Positions 47,121 through 55,580 of a stretch of 61,653 nucleotides of DNA are shown in pieces. A program made the translations under genes and the position numbers. The notes under the pieces were generated by a model. That model worked only from the letters and a program-made list of their open reading frames with translations. It was not told where the DNA came from and did not search any database. Location: the NCBI RefSeq assembly GCF_001273755.1, contig NZ_LGYA01000001.1, forward strand, positions 1,589,669-1,651,321, written 5' to 3'. The first letter of the stretch is position 1; the number at the start of each line of letters is the position of its first letter. This DNA is from Peribacillus butanolivorans (GTDB lineage: Bacteria > Bacillota > Bacilli > Bacillales > DSM-1321).

Positions 47121-47582
47121 ATGCAAATTAGACAAACTACTGATTATGAAAAAATTGCAAAATTAAATCGATATGTTCACAATTTGCATGCAAAGCTTTA
47201 TCCCAGATATTTCAAGGAATATAACTATAGTGAAATTAAAGATACATTCAAAAGTTTAATCAACAACAACAGTTTTGTTTTCCTTCTTTTAGAAGATAAT
47301 AAAGAATCACTTGGTTACGTGTGGATAGAGATTAGAAACTATCCAGAAAATGTTTTTAAAAATGGTTATAATTCTGTATATGTGCATCAGATTAGTATAG
47401 TTGAGAATCAAAAGAAAAAAGGTTATGGAACGAGGTTAATGGAAGAGGTATATAAAATAGCGAAAAGGAACGATATAGATTTAATTGAATTAGATTATTG
47501 GTTTGAAAACGATGATGCAAAAGAGTTCTATAAAAAACATCACTTTATAAAGTACAGAGAATTTGTTTATAAACAGTTATAG
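47121..47582 (+). CDS. GNAT N-acetyltransferase
   Basis: A 153-residue acetyltransferase. QISIVENQKKKGYGTRLMEE is the acetyl-CoA-binding A motif (Q/R-x-x-G-x-G/A form as KKKGYGT) and LIELDYWFENDDAKEFYKKH the B motif. The N-terminal half (RQTTDYEKIAKLNRYVHNLH) is typical. It follows the phosphotransferase by 51 bases with AGGGGAAAT upstream and may share its transcript. A repeat-borne terminator lies just after it. Confidence 0.9.
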   Translation: MQIRQTTDYEKIAKLNRYVHNLHAKLYPRYFKEYNYSEIKDTFKSLINNNSFVFLLLEDNKESLGYVWIEIRNYPENVFKNGYNSVYVHQISIVENQKKKGYGTRLMEEVYKIAKRNDIDLIELDYWFENDDAKEFYKKHHFIKYREFVYKQL

Positions 47583-47587
47583 TTTAT

Positions 47588-47675
47588 TGTTTAACTAACA
47601 GATGCGATACTTCAAATATACGAAGGTCGCTTTTTCTTATTAAAGTAATTAGGGAGTTTAAGAAGAACTTCATAT
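47588..47675 (+). repeat. Dispersed repeat with alternative hairpin
   Basis: GTTTAACTAACAGATGCGAT, then GCGATACTTC and GAAGGTCGC pair (47604-47630) with a T5 tail, then TTATTAAAGTAATTAGGGAG. The hairpin uses the left motif's GC end instead of the usual stem, yet still forms a terminator. Confidence 0.6.
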
Positions 47676-47734
47676 TGTATCCCTTTTATTTATATTTAAG
47701 ATTTAAAAAAATGAATGATACTAGGGGGACTATT

Positions 47735-48418
47735 ATGAAGGTTAATCAAAGAACAACTTTTATTAATGAAAAAGAAGTTCAATACACACATATTGAAACC
47801 GGAAGTCCGGTTGTTTGTTTTATGTTTTCTGAAGCGGGTTACACGTATGAGAAGCCTTTATTTTATTATTCGACAATGACAATGCTTCAGATTCAGTATG
47901 ATGTCGTTCATATTCATTATTCATACGGCCAGGATGTAATCAAGTTTCCATTGATAGATATCACAAAAATCATTGTTAATGATGTCAATCACATCATTAC
48001 TGAGGTGTTTAAAAATCATCGATATCAAGAAACGGTATTTTTAGGAAAATCACTTGGTACTATTCCTATCATCAACGGACTTATGAAAATTGATATGAAT
48101 ATGAATATGAATTCTAAAATGATTTTGCTTACACCACTATTAAAGTTTGATTCAATTTTTGAAGCATTATTAAGTAGTAATCATTCAACCCTTATTGTTA
48201 TAGGCGATAAAGACCCTCATTATATTTCTAGAAAAATCCAAGAAATTGAAAATAAAACAAATATAAAAATTGAAAAAGTCTCCAATGCTAATCATTCTTT
48301 AGATATTGAACCATTTAATACTTCAAAGTCCATTACAGTCTTAGAAAATGTAATGAAAAGAATAGACAAGTTCTTAAAATATAACTCTAATTCAGCTAAC
48401 GGGTGCGATTCTTCATAA
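47735..48418 (+). CDS. Alpha/beta hydrolase with repeat-encoded C-terminus
   Basis: About 227 residues. Nucleophile Ser about 106 in FLGKSLGTIPI, Asp in VIGDKDPHY and His in NANHSLDIEP make a complete triad. ATG 47735 follows AGGGGGAC; the upstream ATG at 47675 has no site. The last residues (SNSANGCDSS) and the stop are encoded by a dispersed repeat whose left motif CAGCTAACGGGTGCGATTC lies in the reading frame. The core fold seems complete, so the enzyme may still work. Confidence 0.82.
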   Translation: MKVNQRTTFINEKEVQYTHIETGSPVVCFMFSEAGYTYEKPLFYYSTMTMLQIQYDVVHIHYSYGQDVIKFPLIDITKIIVNDVNHIITEVFKNHRYQETVFLGKSLGTIPIINGLMKIDMNMNMNSKMILLTPLLKFDSIFEALLSSNHSTLIVIGDKDPHYISRKIQEIENKTNIKIEKVSNANHSLDIEPFNTSKSITVLENVMKRIDKFLKYNSNSANGCDSS

Positions 48419-48430
48419 AGAAGGATACAC
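48388..48430 (+). repeat. Dispersed repeat fused to a gene end
   Basis: TAATTCAGCTAACGGGTGCG and ATTCTTCATAAAGAAGGAT: left motif plus a short ATTCTTC/GAAGGAT hairpin. It supplies the final codons and stop of the hydrolase. Confidence 0.6.
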
Positions 48431-48494
48431 TGTATTCATTGATCAGTGCGTTAACCACCCTGCAGGCTTATATTACTCTGTTCAGTAAAAATAA

Positions 48495-48534
48495 AAAAAG
48501 TAGCCATCCATGATGTGGATTGGCAACTTTTCTT
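48495..48534. terminator. Bidirectional terminator
   Basis: AAAAGTAGCCATCCA and TGGATTGGCAACTTTT pair with few mismatches, and A and T runs lie on either side. It separates the hydrolase from the convergent acetyltransferase. Confidence 0.75.
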
Positions 48535-48568
48535 ATTGTCTTATTGATTTAGAGCTGATATATAACGT

Positions 48569-49057
48569 TCATAATAATTTTTTACTCATGTTGTACCAAA
48601 TGACTCTTCCATGCTCTGAGCTTGAAACACCGCTGTTGAGGTATCCATAGTTTTCATAGAAGCGAATTAAGTTCTCTTTACAAGTAAGTGTAATCGTTTC
48701 ACGTTTGTTCGCTCTCGCTTCTTTTTCAAGATGAGCAAGTAACGCGGATGCCACGCCTCGTTTTTGGAAATGCGGGGACACCGCTAACCCTAAAATAGTT
48801 TGATGACCACCAGACGCTGGGTTTACCTGTATCTCACTAAATAAATCATCTGTAATGAACGCTGTGTCAATGACTGGTCCATTGATTAAACCCGCGAGCA
48901 CACCCTCCTTCTCCGCTACAAAAAAACTATCCGGGATTAATTGAATGCGCTTTTCGAACGCTTCTATTGTAGCTGCTTCTTCTTTTGAAAAACAAAGATG
49001 TTCAATAACTACAAGTTCAGGTAAGTCTTCCATTTTTACTTTTCGTATGTTCAGCAT
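48569..49057 (-). CDS. GNAT N-acetyltransferase
   Basis: A 162-residue acetyltransferase. LNIRKVKMEDLPELVVIEHL start, acetyl-CoA motif LAVSPHFQKRGVASALLAHL, then EKEARANKRETITLTCKENL, RFYENYGY. The shape resembles aralkylamine-type GNATs. ATG 49057 follows GGAGGAAAGGT on the minus strand; the ATG at 49084 lies before that site. The only nearby minus-strand gene apart from a dead transposase. Confidence 0.92.
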   Translation of the reverse strand: MLNIRKVKMEDLPELVVIEHLCFSKEEAATIEAFEKRIQLIPDSFFVAEKEGVLAGLINGPVIDTAFITDDLFSEIQVNPASGGHQTILGLAVSPHFQKRGVASALLAHLEKEARANKRETITLTCKENLIRFYENYGYLNSGVSSSEHGRVIWYNMSKKLL

Positions 49058-49257
49058 ATCTACCTTTCCTCCAAAATAAACCATATTCTTAAATTCATTA
49101 TAATATTTTATTAAATAAATAGTGATTTAAATGTACATCTTCATCTCCTCACAAGATTTTCGTACATGAGTTTATTGTAACAAAAACCAGCATAGGTTAG
49201 GCAAGATCAAGGCATTGAACCAGGAAGAGTATGAAGGATGGTTTATTGATTAAAACA

Positions 49258-49320
49258 TTGGTTAGGGTTGCTTCTGCAGCTCTTTTTCTTATGAAGTTAA
49301 CGGGCCAGTTTACTGGAAGA
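49258..49320 (+). repeat. Dispersed repeat, hairpin and right motif
   Basis: GGTTAGGGTTGC, hairpin GGGTTGC-TTCT-GCAGCTC with T5, then CTTATGAAGTTAACGGGCCAG. The left motif is absent. Confidence 0.65.
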
Positions 49321-49374
49321 ATAATACTTTTGATATAATTGGTTTATTAGTTATTTGTGATGGAGGTAATAAAA

Positions 49375-49551
49375 ATGTTCAAATCGATTATTATATTTAT
49401 TGTATCGTTATTTATTCTATATTTAGTAATTGAAAATGCTGTAAAAAACGGTATTAACCGTTCAAAAATTGGTCAACTCCTTGAATCGAAGTATGGTATC
49501 GAAGAAACTAAAAAGTCATCATTCTTAGATGATGATTTGGACAAAGAATAA
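49375..49551 (+). CDS. Small single-pass membrane protein, unknown
   Basis: A 58-residue protein: N-terminal helix (IIIFIVSLFILYLVIENAV), then a charged tail ending FLDDDLDKE. GGAGG lies eight bases before ATG 49375; the upstream ATG at 49357 precedes that site. I do not recognise it. A left-end repeat begins directly after its stop. Confidence 0.55.
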   Translation: MFKSIIIFIVSLFILYLVIENAVKNGINRSKIGQLLESKYGIEETKKSSFLDDDLDKE

Positions 49552-49556
49552 TAAGT

Positions 49557-49580
49557 TCATTCAACTAACTCGTGCAACTA
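49557..49580 (+). repeat. Dispersed repeat, left end only
   Basis: TCATTCAACTAACTCGTGC: the left motif and nothing else. Confidence 0.45.
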
Positions 49581-49680
49581 ATGTTATGTAAAATATGTGT
49601 AGAAAAATAGTATTAGTCTAAAACAAAGCATGTCCTCATATTTTTCATGGTAAAACTCATTTTAAAGGAGAGGATCTTAA

Positions 49681-50523
49681 ATGAGCGAACAAACAATCAA
49701 AGTGAATGGAATTACTATTTTTACTGAAAGCTTTGGTAATGTAAATGATCCAGCGATTTTACTGATGATGGGAGCCACTGCATCTATGGTATGGTGGGAA
49801 GAAGATTTCTGTCAACGCTTAGCAGACCGGGGCCTATATGTCATTCGGTATGATAGTCGTGATGTTGGCCGTTCAACTACTTATCCACCAGGAAACCCAG
49901 AATACTCCTTTGAAGATTTGGCTGACGATGCTATTCATGTGTTAGATAGTTATGGTATTGAGCAAGCCCATATAGTAGGGATGTCAATGGGCGGCATGCT
50001 TACTCAAATGATTGCATTAAGGCACCCTGAAAGGGTTTTGACAGTTACCCTTATTGCGACATCAAATTTTGCACCAGAGCTACCTCCAATGGAGGATAAA
50101 GTGACAAAATTTTTTGGTCAAGCAGGTGCAATAGACTGGACCAATGACCAATCCATTATTGAATTTATCGTAGGCAAATGGAGAATAATCTCTGGATCAA
50201 GACATACATTCGATGAACAGCGTGTACACCGATTGGCAATCGAAGAAATAAGAAGGTCTAACAACATAGCCAGCATGAATAACCATGGTCTAATATCGGG
50301 AGGTGAGTCATACCTAACGAGAACGAAAGAAATAACTGTTCCTACTTTGATCATCCATGGTACTGAAGATCCAATTATTCCATACGAACATGGGAAGATG
50401 CTTGCTAACTTAATTACAGATGCAGACTTATTCACATTGAATGGTACAGGGCATGAGCTTCACTATAACGATTGGGATGCATTGATTGATGTCATTACAA
50501 AACACACTCTACGGTTATCTTAA
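49681..50523 (+). CDS. Alpha/beta hydrolase
   Basis: A 280-residue cytosolic hydrolase. Nucleophile elbow GMSMGG near residue 102, VIRYDSRDVGRST near 57-69, acid HGTEDPIIPYEHG near 228-240 and His in NGTGHELHYND near 256-262. It resembles the family containing epoxide hydrolase-like and esterase members; the substrate is unknown. AAAGGAGAG precedes the start. It is a lone gene followed by a repeat with a terminator hairpin. Confidence 0.92.
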   Translation: MSEQTIKVNGITIFTESFGNVNDPAILLMMGATASMVWWEEDFCQRLADRGLYVIRYDSRDVGRSTTYPPGNPEYSFEDLADDAIHVLDSYGIEQAHIVGMSMGGMLTQMIALRHPERVLTVTLIATSNFAPELPPMEDKVTKFFGQAGAIDWTNDQSIIEFIVGKWRIISGSRHTFDEQRVHRLAIEEIRRSNNIASMNNHGLISGGESYLTRTKEITVPTLIIHGTEDPIIPYEHGKMLANLITDADLFTLNGTGHELHYNDWDALIDVITKHTLRLS

Positions 50524-50549
50524 TTAGAAAAAATCCTATTTTATTTATG

Positions 50550-50612
50550 TTGTTAAACAACTGGGTGATTTACTTCACTATGAGAGGTTGCAGAGGCAAC
50601 CTTTTTTGTATG
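50550..50612 (+). repeat. Dispersed repeat with strong hairpin
   Basis: GTTAAACAACTGGGTGATTT, ACTTCACTATGAG, hairpin AGGTTGC-AGAG-GCAACCT (50585-50602) with T6, then GTATG. The right motif is cut away, near the edge of the IS110 remnant. Confidence 0.7.
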
Positions 50613-50703
50613 AAAACATATTCGTGAAAGGCCATACAACATAAGCCCACCATATTTTAATTTTTTGAAGGACGTAAATGTGCTATGTCGTTATATTAAC
50701 TGG

Positions 50704-51274
50704 TTATGCAGTTTGTTGTTCAGATGGAGCGATTGAATAGCCTTTCTTTTTTAGGAATTCGATCATTTTTAATTCTTCGTTAATTTGTTTTTCTTCAAGG
50801 TAATTTGAGCCTAGATCATGTAGAGTTCTCCTGTTTTTAAGATGTTGAAAGCAATCGTCAATAATAAGTGAGCAGAATCAATTCGTCCTTTCATTTTTCC
50901 CTGCCGTTTGGTAATCCTTTTTCGATGTGAAGCAATTCGATTACTTTGCCTTGAGGTTGCGAGTACAAACTCTACGGCCATCGTTTTTAATGCTTTGTTT
51001 CCTTGTGTGGTTTTACTTGTTTTTTTATCAGCATTTTCATAATTTCCGGGACTCACACCAGTCCATGGGCAAGATGCTTAGCCGACTTAAATACGGTCAA
51101 ATTAACGCCCATCCCTGCGATAAAAGTAGCTGCGGCAGCTTTGTTCACACCAGGTATACCATCCAATAATTCTACTTCCTTACGATCTGGGGACAGGGGG
51201 TGATCGATTTGTTTTTCCAATTCTTCTATGGTTTCTTCTAAATAGCCCATATGCCCCCAATGGTAACGCAACAT
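50704..51274 (-). pseudogene. IS110-family transposase remnant
   Basis: Minus-strand pieces in order: EELEKQIDHPLSPDRKEVEL, LDGIPGVNKAAAATFIAGMG (the helix-hairpin-helix of the IS116/IS110/IS902 domain), a frame change, SPGNYENADKKTSK, GNKALKTMAVEF, another frame change, and HDLGSNYLEEKQINEELKMI, EFLKKKGYSIAPSEQQTA. The N-terminal DEDD catalytic domain is missing. At least two frameshifts remain, so it is inactive. Confidence 0.85.
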
Positions 51275-51414
51275 ATCACGGGGCGAATACGACCATTAAT
51301 TGAAAGAGCTGGAGATGTCCGAATTTCTCTCTCTAGTGTAATTGGCAGTATCGGTTTACTAGAACGTGAAAATGCCACTATTTTATATGCAGCCTTAATG
51401 AAAACAGGTCGAAC

Positions 51415-51452
51415 GTGCATTAGCTGAAGATCGGAGCTGTCTTTAAGTAAAT
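51415..51452 (+). repeat. Dispersed repeat fragment
   Basis: GTGCATTAGCTGAAGATCGG, AGCTGTCTTTAAG: nearly identical to the copy at 61361 (GTGCGTTAGCTGAAGATCAG), but its second stem arm is replaced by TAAATG, and no intron follows. Confidence 0.6.
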
Positions 51453-51557
51453 GTTTTCAGCTCTTCCCTTCTAGAGATACAGGTGAGTTTTTTAATTATA
51501 ATCACTTCCTTAATTTAATTTAATTTTCTATGTATATAACTCTTAACAATATCAAAA

Positions 51558-51590
51558 CCTATGAATAGCAACACATTACATTCATAGGAG
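51558..51590 (+). promoter_or_regulatory. Hairpin over the ssp ribosome site
   Basis: CCTATGAAT (51558-51566) and ATTCATAGG (51580-51588) are exact complements around 13 bases. The second arm includes the AGG of the ribosome site AGGAG. It could mask initiation, stabilise the mRNA, or be an operator in DNA. Confidence 0.5.
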
Positions 51591-51598
51591 CTGACAAC

Positions 51599-51802
51599 AT
51601 GGCTAGAAATAACAACAGTAATCAATTAGTAGTTAACGGTGCAGAGCAAGCTCTAGAACAAATGAAATACGAAATCGCTAGTGAATTCGGTGTTACACTT
51701 GGCGCTGATACAACATCTCGTGCAAACGGATCTGTTGGTGGAGAAATTACAAAACGTTTAGTGCAAATGGCTGAACAACAATTAGGTGGAAGAACTCGTT
51801 AA
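51599..51802 (+). CDS. Alpha/beta-type small acid-soluble spore protein
   Basis: A 67-residue DNA-binding spore protein that coats DNA in the dormant spore and protects it. The hallmark [20 protein letters not shown] includes the GPR protease cleavage region (EIASEFGV), and [15 protein letters not shown] is the conserved second helix. The length is exactly typical of SspA/SspB. It should be transcribed by sigma-G in the forespore; I cannot place the promoter boxes with confidence. A short terminator follows. Confidence 0.97.
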   Translation: MARNNNSNQLVVNGAEQALEQMKYEIASEFGVTLGADTTSRANGSVGGEITKRLVQMAEQQLGGRTR

Positions 51803-51821
51803 TCGAAATCATAAGTAATGT

Positions 51822-51851
51822 TAGGGATAGTGATTGGGCTATCCCTATTTA
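51822..51851 (+). terminator. Terminator of the spore protein gene
   Basis: TAGGGATAG pairs with CTATCCCTA around TGATTGGG, followed by a T-rich tail. Confidence 0.8.
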
Positions 51852-52123
51852 TATTAAAAAGGTATTATTCTACATGACCTATAATAATCTTAATGTAGTC
51901 ATCTTCAATCACTGTTTTTTGAAGTTTATTATTTGCATTAGGCTCCTAATCATTCTAAAAAATAATTGAGAAATAGTCACTGCTCTTTATACCTAGTGGT
52001 GGGATAGAGGATAATGAACAACACGAAGAATGCCTTAGAAGAGACAGATTATTCAATATCAGAAACCTCTCTTATATTGGTAATATTAAGTTAAAGTGAT
52101 TTTTACTTAACCCAAATTTGGAA

Positions 52124-52231
52124 ATTCCATCATCTCTAGATGAAGGTGTTGTATATGAAAGACACTACATTCTTAATTGGCTAGTAAATTATATGGAACA
52201 AGAATGGGAGGAAGTACGTACAGATACATAA
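52124..52231 (+). pseudogene. DUF4272 C-terminal remnant
   Basis: A 35-codon frame reads IPSSLDEGVVYERHYILNWL, VNYMEQEWEEVRTDT and a stop, matching the conserved end of DUF4272 proteins (GVVYERHYALNWL type). No start or upstream domain is readable from 51852 to here. Confidence 0.65.
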
Positions 52232-52327
52232 AAGTTGCAATACATACTTTTATGCTCCTTTATCAGAGGCGAAAGATCAGGGTTGAAACTGACGCAGTTG
52301 ATTATTTTTGTTAAATGTGAAGTTATA

Positions 52328-52460
52328 CACTTAAACTAACGAGTGCTTTACTTCAATAAGGAAGGTTGCTGAGGCAACCTTTTTATTATGGCACTAACGG
52401 GGCAGGATAGTTCAAGAGTGCTTGTTAGAACTTTGATCAACAATTGGGCCGGATTGTAAA
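52328..52460 (+). repeat. Dispersed repeat, best full-length copy
   Basis: About 133 bases: CACTTAAACTAACGAGTGC, ACTTCAATAAGG, hairpin AGGTTGC-TGAG-GCAACCT (52363-52380) with T4, TTATGGCACTAACGGGGCAG, GATAGTTCAAGAGTGCTTG, and the far right end CAACAATTGGGCCGGATTGT. It serves as the reference for the family in this window. Confidence 0.85.
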
Positions 52461-52566
52461 CACCAACTCTTAAAAAATTGAATCACTAAATGATAACTTT
52501 CTGAAAATTATGGAATGTTTTTTATTTTATGGTTGTTTTTACCTGTTATTAGACATATCATAATGA

Positions 52567-52583
52567 TATATCAGTTTGATATA
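52567..52583. promoter_or_regulatory. Candidate PadR operator
   Basis: TATATCA-GTT-TGATATA is a perfect 17-base dyad lying 28 bases before the padR start. Its place fits autoregulation of the padR-transporter operon. Confidence 0.5.
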
Positions 52584-52610
52584 ACAGATATGTGGAAGGG
52601 GAATGTTACA

Positions 52611-53219
52611 TTGTCAATTGAAAGTTCTATTCTAGCTATTTTAAGCTTTTGGCCCAGTACTGGATACAATATTAAAGCAGAGTTTGAGCATAAAGCTGCC
52701 GGCTTATACTGGGGAATGAGTTATGGGAGTATTTATCCGAAATTAAAGAAGCTTGAAGAAGAAGGACTTGTTTATCCTATTGAACAAGAGGAAGAGGGAC
52801 GTAAAAAGAAACTTTATGAACTTACCCCAAAAGGGTGGGAGGAATTTGAAAACTGGCTTCGACTCCCTCCTGCCTACCCAATTATTAGAGACGAATTATT
52901 AATGAAGATGTCCACTTGGCACGAAGATATGGAAAGCTCAGTATTAATCAGTCATCTACTAGAAAGAAAAGAGACAACCGAAGATTTACTTGAATTTGTA
53001 AAAGACTGGCCAACAAACGGAATCTCTTACATCAGTAAAGTGGGTATGCTAACTATCCGCTATGCCGAATTGCGACTGGCAGCTGAGTTGAAATGGATTG
53101 AAGAATCGATAAATGCATTGGAAAATAATCAACTTCCAAAAGGGCAGGATCCAAATGGGAATACAGAAAAACTGCTAGCAAGACGAAGAGAGGCAACCCA
53201 AGGAGAAAAGGAGAAATAA
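52611..53219 (+). CDS. PadR-family transcriptional regulator
   Basis: A 202-residue regulator. The winged helix (SIESSILAILSFWPSTGYNI, then SYGSIYPKLKKLEEEGLVYP) and KKKLYELTPKGWEEFENWL are classic PadR, with a C-terminal helical domain of the Vir_act_alpha type for dimerisation. The frame opens at 52515, but TTG 52611 is the right start: GGAAGGGG sits just before it and the family N-terminus aligns. It ends three bases before the MFS gene it probably represses. Confidence 0.92.
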   Translation: MSIESSILAILSFWPSTGYNIKAEFEHKAAGLYWGMSYGSIYPKLKKLEEEGLVYPIEQEEEGRKKKLYELTPKGWEEFENWLRLPPAYPIIRDELLMKMSTWHEDMESSVLISHLLERKETTEDLLEFVKDWPTNGISYISKVGMLTIRYAELRLAAELKWIEESINALENNQLPKGQDPNGNTEKLLARRREATQGEKEK

Positions 53220-53222
53220 CTC

Positions 53223-54500
53223 ATGAAAGCTGGAATATTTGAGCCTTTAAAATTCCGTCCATTTCGTTCATTATTTGGCGCGCAGCTATTTTCTGATCTG
53301 GGTAATTGGCTTGATTTTATTGCTTTACAGGTTATTGTTGCTTACCATTGGGGGCTAGATGAAACAGCCATTGCCGCAGTGATCATTGTATTAGGGCTAC
53401 CTTGGGTCATCATAGGTCCCTTTGCAAGTGTATTCGTGGATCGACTTCCAAAAAAGCAAATGATGATCATTTGTTTATTTTTAAGGATCATGTTTGTAGG
53501 AGGGCTGTTTTTTGCTCCTAACCTTTATATCCTTTTATTATTTGTGTTTTTGAAGGGAACAGTCGCAGCAATTTACGACCCAGCAAGACAAAGTATGATT
53601 AGGTTTACGGTCCCTGATAACCACCTTCCAGAGGCGGTAACACTTAGCCAGCTTTCCGTAAATACGATGAAAATTATTGGTCCTGCACTTGGAGGAGGCG
53701 TCATAGCTTTATTTGGAGCAAAAAGTCCATTTTTATTTGAAGCTGCAGGTTTTTTCATCGCTATATTAATTTTATTAACTCTTCCCAACATGGATGAAAA
53801 AGAAATGAAAACTGACATTAAATCTGAAAAGAAAAATAGGAATAATGGTCACTATTGGAAAGAACTATTAGATGGCATTAAGCACATTTCATATACCCCA
53901 TTATTAAAAAGCTCGGTTATCCTATCCTCTGTAGCGTTTTTTATCATTTTCCTGTACGATGGACTATTCGTATTTATTGCCCAAAACCTTGGCTTCACGC
54001 AAGGGAATTTTGGGTTACTGATTAGTGCTGTGGGTCTGGGGAGCGTGGCAGGCTCACTTTTAATGGGCAACTGGACTCATTGGAAAAGAAAACCTATTCA
54101 TTTTATGTCAAGTGCATTACTTTTTAGCGGTTCATTAATCATTGTAATGGGACTTGGTAGTATGGAGATTGTAAATCTTCCTGCATTAGCCTGGGTGATT
54201 GGCGCATTTTTCCTTGGTTTCATGGGCTCCGGTGAGTCGGTCCCTTATGGATTTATCTTGCAATCGGAGACACCCAAGCAAATGATGGGCAGAGTATCTG
54301 CTGCGGCCACATCATTACAAACCTTTTCTATGCTTATTGCACCTGCTGTGGGATCCCTTCTTGCCAAATGGCTTGGAGTTTCTTTCGTCTTGATAGGAGC
54401 GGGAGGGGCAACCTGCTTATTGGGTGCAATTGTCCTCATCTTTATCGTGAGAAGAATAAACGTTCAAAAAGATATGCAGGAAAAACAATTCCAAGCTTAA
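53223..54500 (+). CDS. MFS efflux transporter
   Basis: A 425-residue carrier with 12 helices of the MFS_3/enterobactin-exporter-like group (DHA3-type drug exporters). FRSLFGAQLFSDLGNWLDFI and AAIYDPARQSMIRFTVPDNH, LPEAVTLSQLS are typical. AAAGGAG before ATG 53223 lies within the padR end, so the two genes are translationally coupled. With a PadR regulator it probably exports a toxic compound that relieves repression. Confidence 0.92.
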   Translation: MKAGIFEPLKFRPFRSLFGAQLFSDLGNWLDFIALQVIVAYHWGLDETAIAAVIIVLGLPWVIIGPFASVFVDRLPKKQMMIICLFLRIMFVGGLFFAPNLYILLLFVFLKGTVAAIYDPARQSMIRFTVPDNHLPEAVTLSQLSVNTMKIIGPALGGGVIALFGAKSPFLFEAAGFFIAILILLTLPNMDEKEMKTDIKSEKKNRNNGHYWKELLDGIKHISYTPLLKSSVILSSVAFFIIFLYDGLFVFIAQNLGFTQGNFGLLISAVGLGSVAGSLLMGNWTHWKRKPIHFMSSALLFSGSLIIVMGLGSMEIVNLPALAWVIGAFFLGFMGSGESVPYGFILQSETPKQMMGRVSAAATSLQTFSMLIAPAVGSLLAKWLGVSFVLIGAGGATCLLGAIVLIFIVRRINVQKDMQEKQFQA

Positions 54501-54637
54501 AAAGTTACATGATGATACAATTTATTTTGGAGCATGAACGTTGAAGTTGGGATGAGGGTTTTAGCAACCATAATTTATTGGTCATAAAAAGTAAAGCAAG
54601 ATGAAATTAGTATGATTCTTGAACTCTATCAGATTGT

Positions 54638-54710
54638 ATTCCACAATTGGGCGCGATCCTTGAATAAGGTTCGCTTTTTTTATAGAACTAACGGGTCTAA
54701 ATAATTTGGA
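54638..54710 (+). repeat. Dispersed repeat junction
   Basis: CACAATTGGGCGCGATCC, a short CCTTGAATAAGG dyad with TTCGC and T7, then TAGAACTAACGGGTC. It joins a right end to the start of another copy, as if two units were in tandem. The dyad and T-tract may end the MFS transcript. Confidence 0.55.
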
Positions 54711-54827
54711 TGATCGATTTTCTTAAAGATATCAGGAGATTTATATTAAGATAATATGAGATTGTGAAGATTTCGACTCAAACGGGGCAATTTAGTAAAA
54801 TTTAAAAAGCAAGAGAGGAAAAAATAT

Positions 54828-55146
54828 ATGATTGTGAAAGTCGAATTTATGTACGAAGAGGATACTGAATATATAAGTTGCCTTGCAAAAGTAGAGAAAT
54901 ATACATCAATTGCAGAGAGAATTTGATAAATGGCTATATGACAGAGAAAACAAGCATTCATACTGGGAAGTCGCAGGAGAAGATGAGGAAGGCGAAAAGA
55001 TTTTTGGAGTCTGTTTTAATGGAGAGGCTTTCGTATATTGGCTTAACAATGTAAGGTTCAACAAAGATAAAAAAGTTGCAATGCTAATAAAACACCAAAT
55101 AAACTACCTAAGAAGAAAATTAGGTTTTAAATTAACAGGTGCATGA
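54828..55146 (+). pseudogene. Small unknown gene with a frameshift
   Basis: ATG 54828 after AGAGGAAAAA gives MIVKVEFMYEEDTEYISCLA, KVEKYTSIAERI and a stop. From about 54898 a second frame reads IHQLQREFDKWLYDRENKHS, YWEVAGEDEEGEKIFGVCFN, GEAFVYWLNNVRF and ends at 55146. One lost or gained base near 54900 would join them into a protein of about 105 residues. I do not recognise the family. Confidence 0.6.
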
Positions 55147-55180
55147 CCAAAAATTAATTGATAGAGAAGAATAACTATGT

Positions 55181-55290
55181 TGTTAAACTAACAGGTGCTG
55201 ATCGGCAGCTCCTTTTTCTAATGGAACTAAAGGGGCAGGTTGATTCACGAGTGCTGTTTACTCTTTGTTCTACAATTGGTCTTAGTATGT
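55181..55290 (+). repeat. Dispersed repeat with hairpin and right end
   Basis: GTTAAACTAACAGGTGCTG, stem GCTG-ATCG-GCAGC with T5, CTAATGGAACTAAAGGGGC, GGTTGATTCACGAGTGCTG, TCTACAATTGGTCTTAG. The stem uses the left motif end, and the spacer is shorter than in the full copy. Confidence 0.75.
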
Positions 55291-55371
55291 TGAACAATAC
55301 AGACTGTTGTAGATTTAAAATCAAAAGGTATAGGTAATGGTAAACTTGTTTTAATAATTGAATGAATATTC

Positions 55372-55420
55372 TACAACGAAAAAGCACTCATACAATAACA
55401 ATGAGTGCTTTTTCGTTGTA
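55372..55420. terminator. Long perfect inverted repeat, possible bidirectional terminator
   Basis: TACAACGAAAAAGCACTCAT (20 bases) is followed after nine bases by its exact complement, which includes a T5 run. No intact gene ends nearby; the closest is the broken gene ending at 55146. Confidence 0.6.
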
Positions 55421-55524
55421 AAGAAGGAATTATAAATTGATTTATAAAATGTATCTCCATAAAAAACGCTTTAAGGGGTACAGAAAGTAAAAAGGAAAAA
55501 CTGCCGGTTTTTGCGCTTTATAGA

Positions 55525-55580
55525 TGGCTAACGGGTGCGTTTCTGAATTAGCAGCAACGTTTTTTTCACTATCGGGTTAA
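55525..55580 (+). repeat. Dispersed repeat, left part
   Basis: ATGGCTAACGGGTGCGTTTC, GAATTAGCAGCAACG and T7: left motif, drifted stem and T-tract, then ATCGGGTTAATGG. Confidence 0.5.

Noticed and set aside
51284..51415. Plus-strand frame RIRPLIERAGDVRISLSSVI, GSIGLLEREN
   Set aside because: It looks protein-like but matches no family I know, has no start, and lies in the edge of the IS110 remnant.
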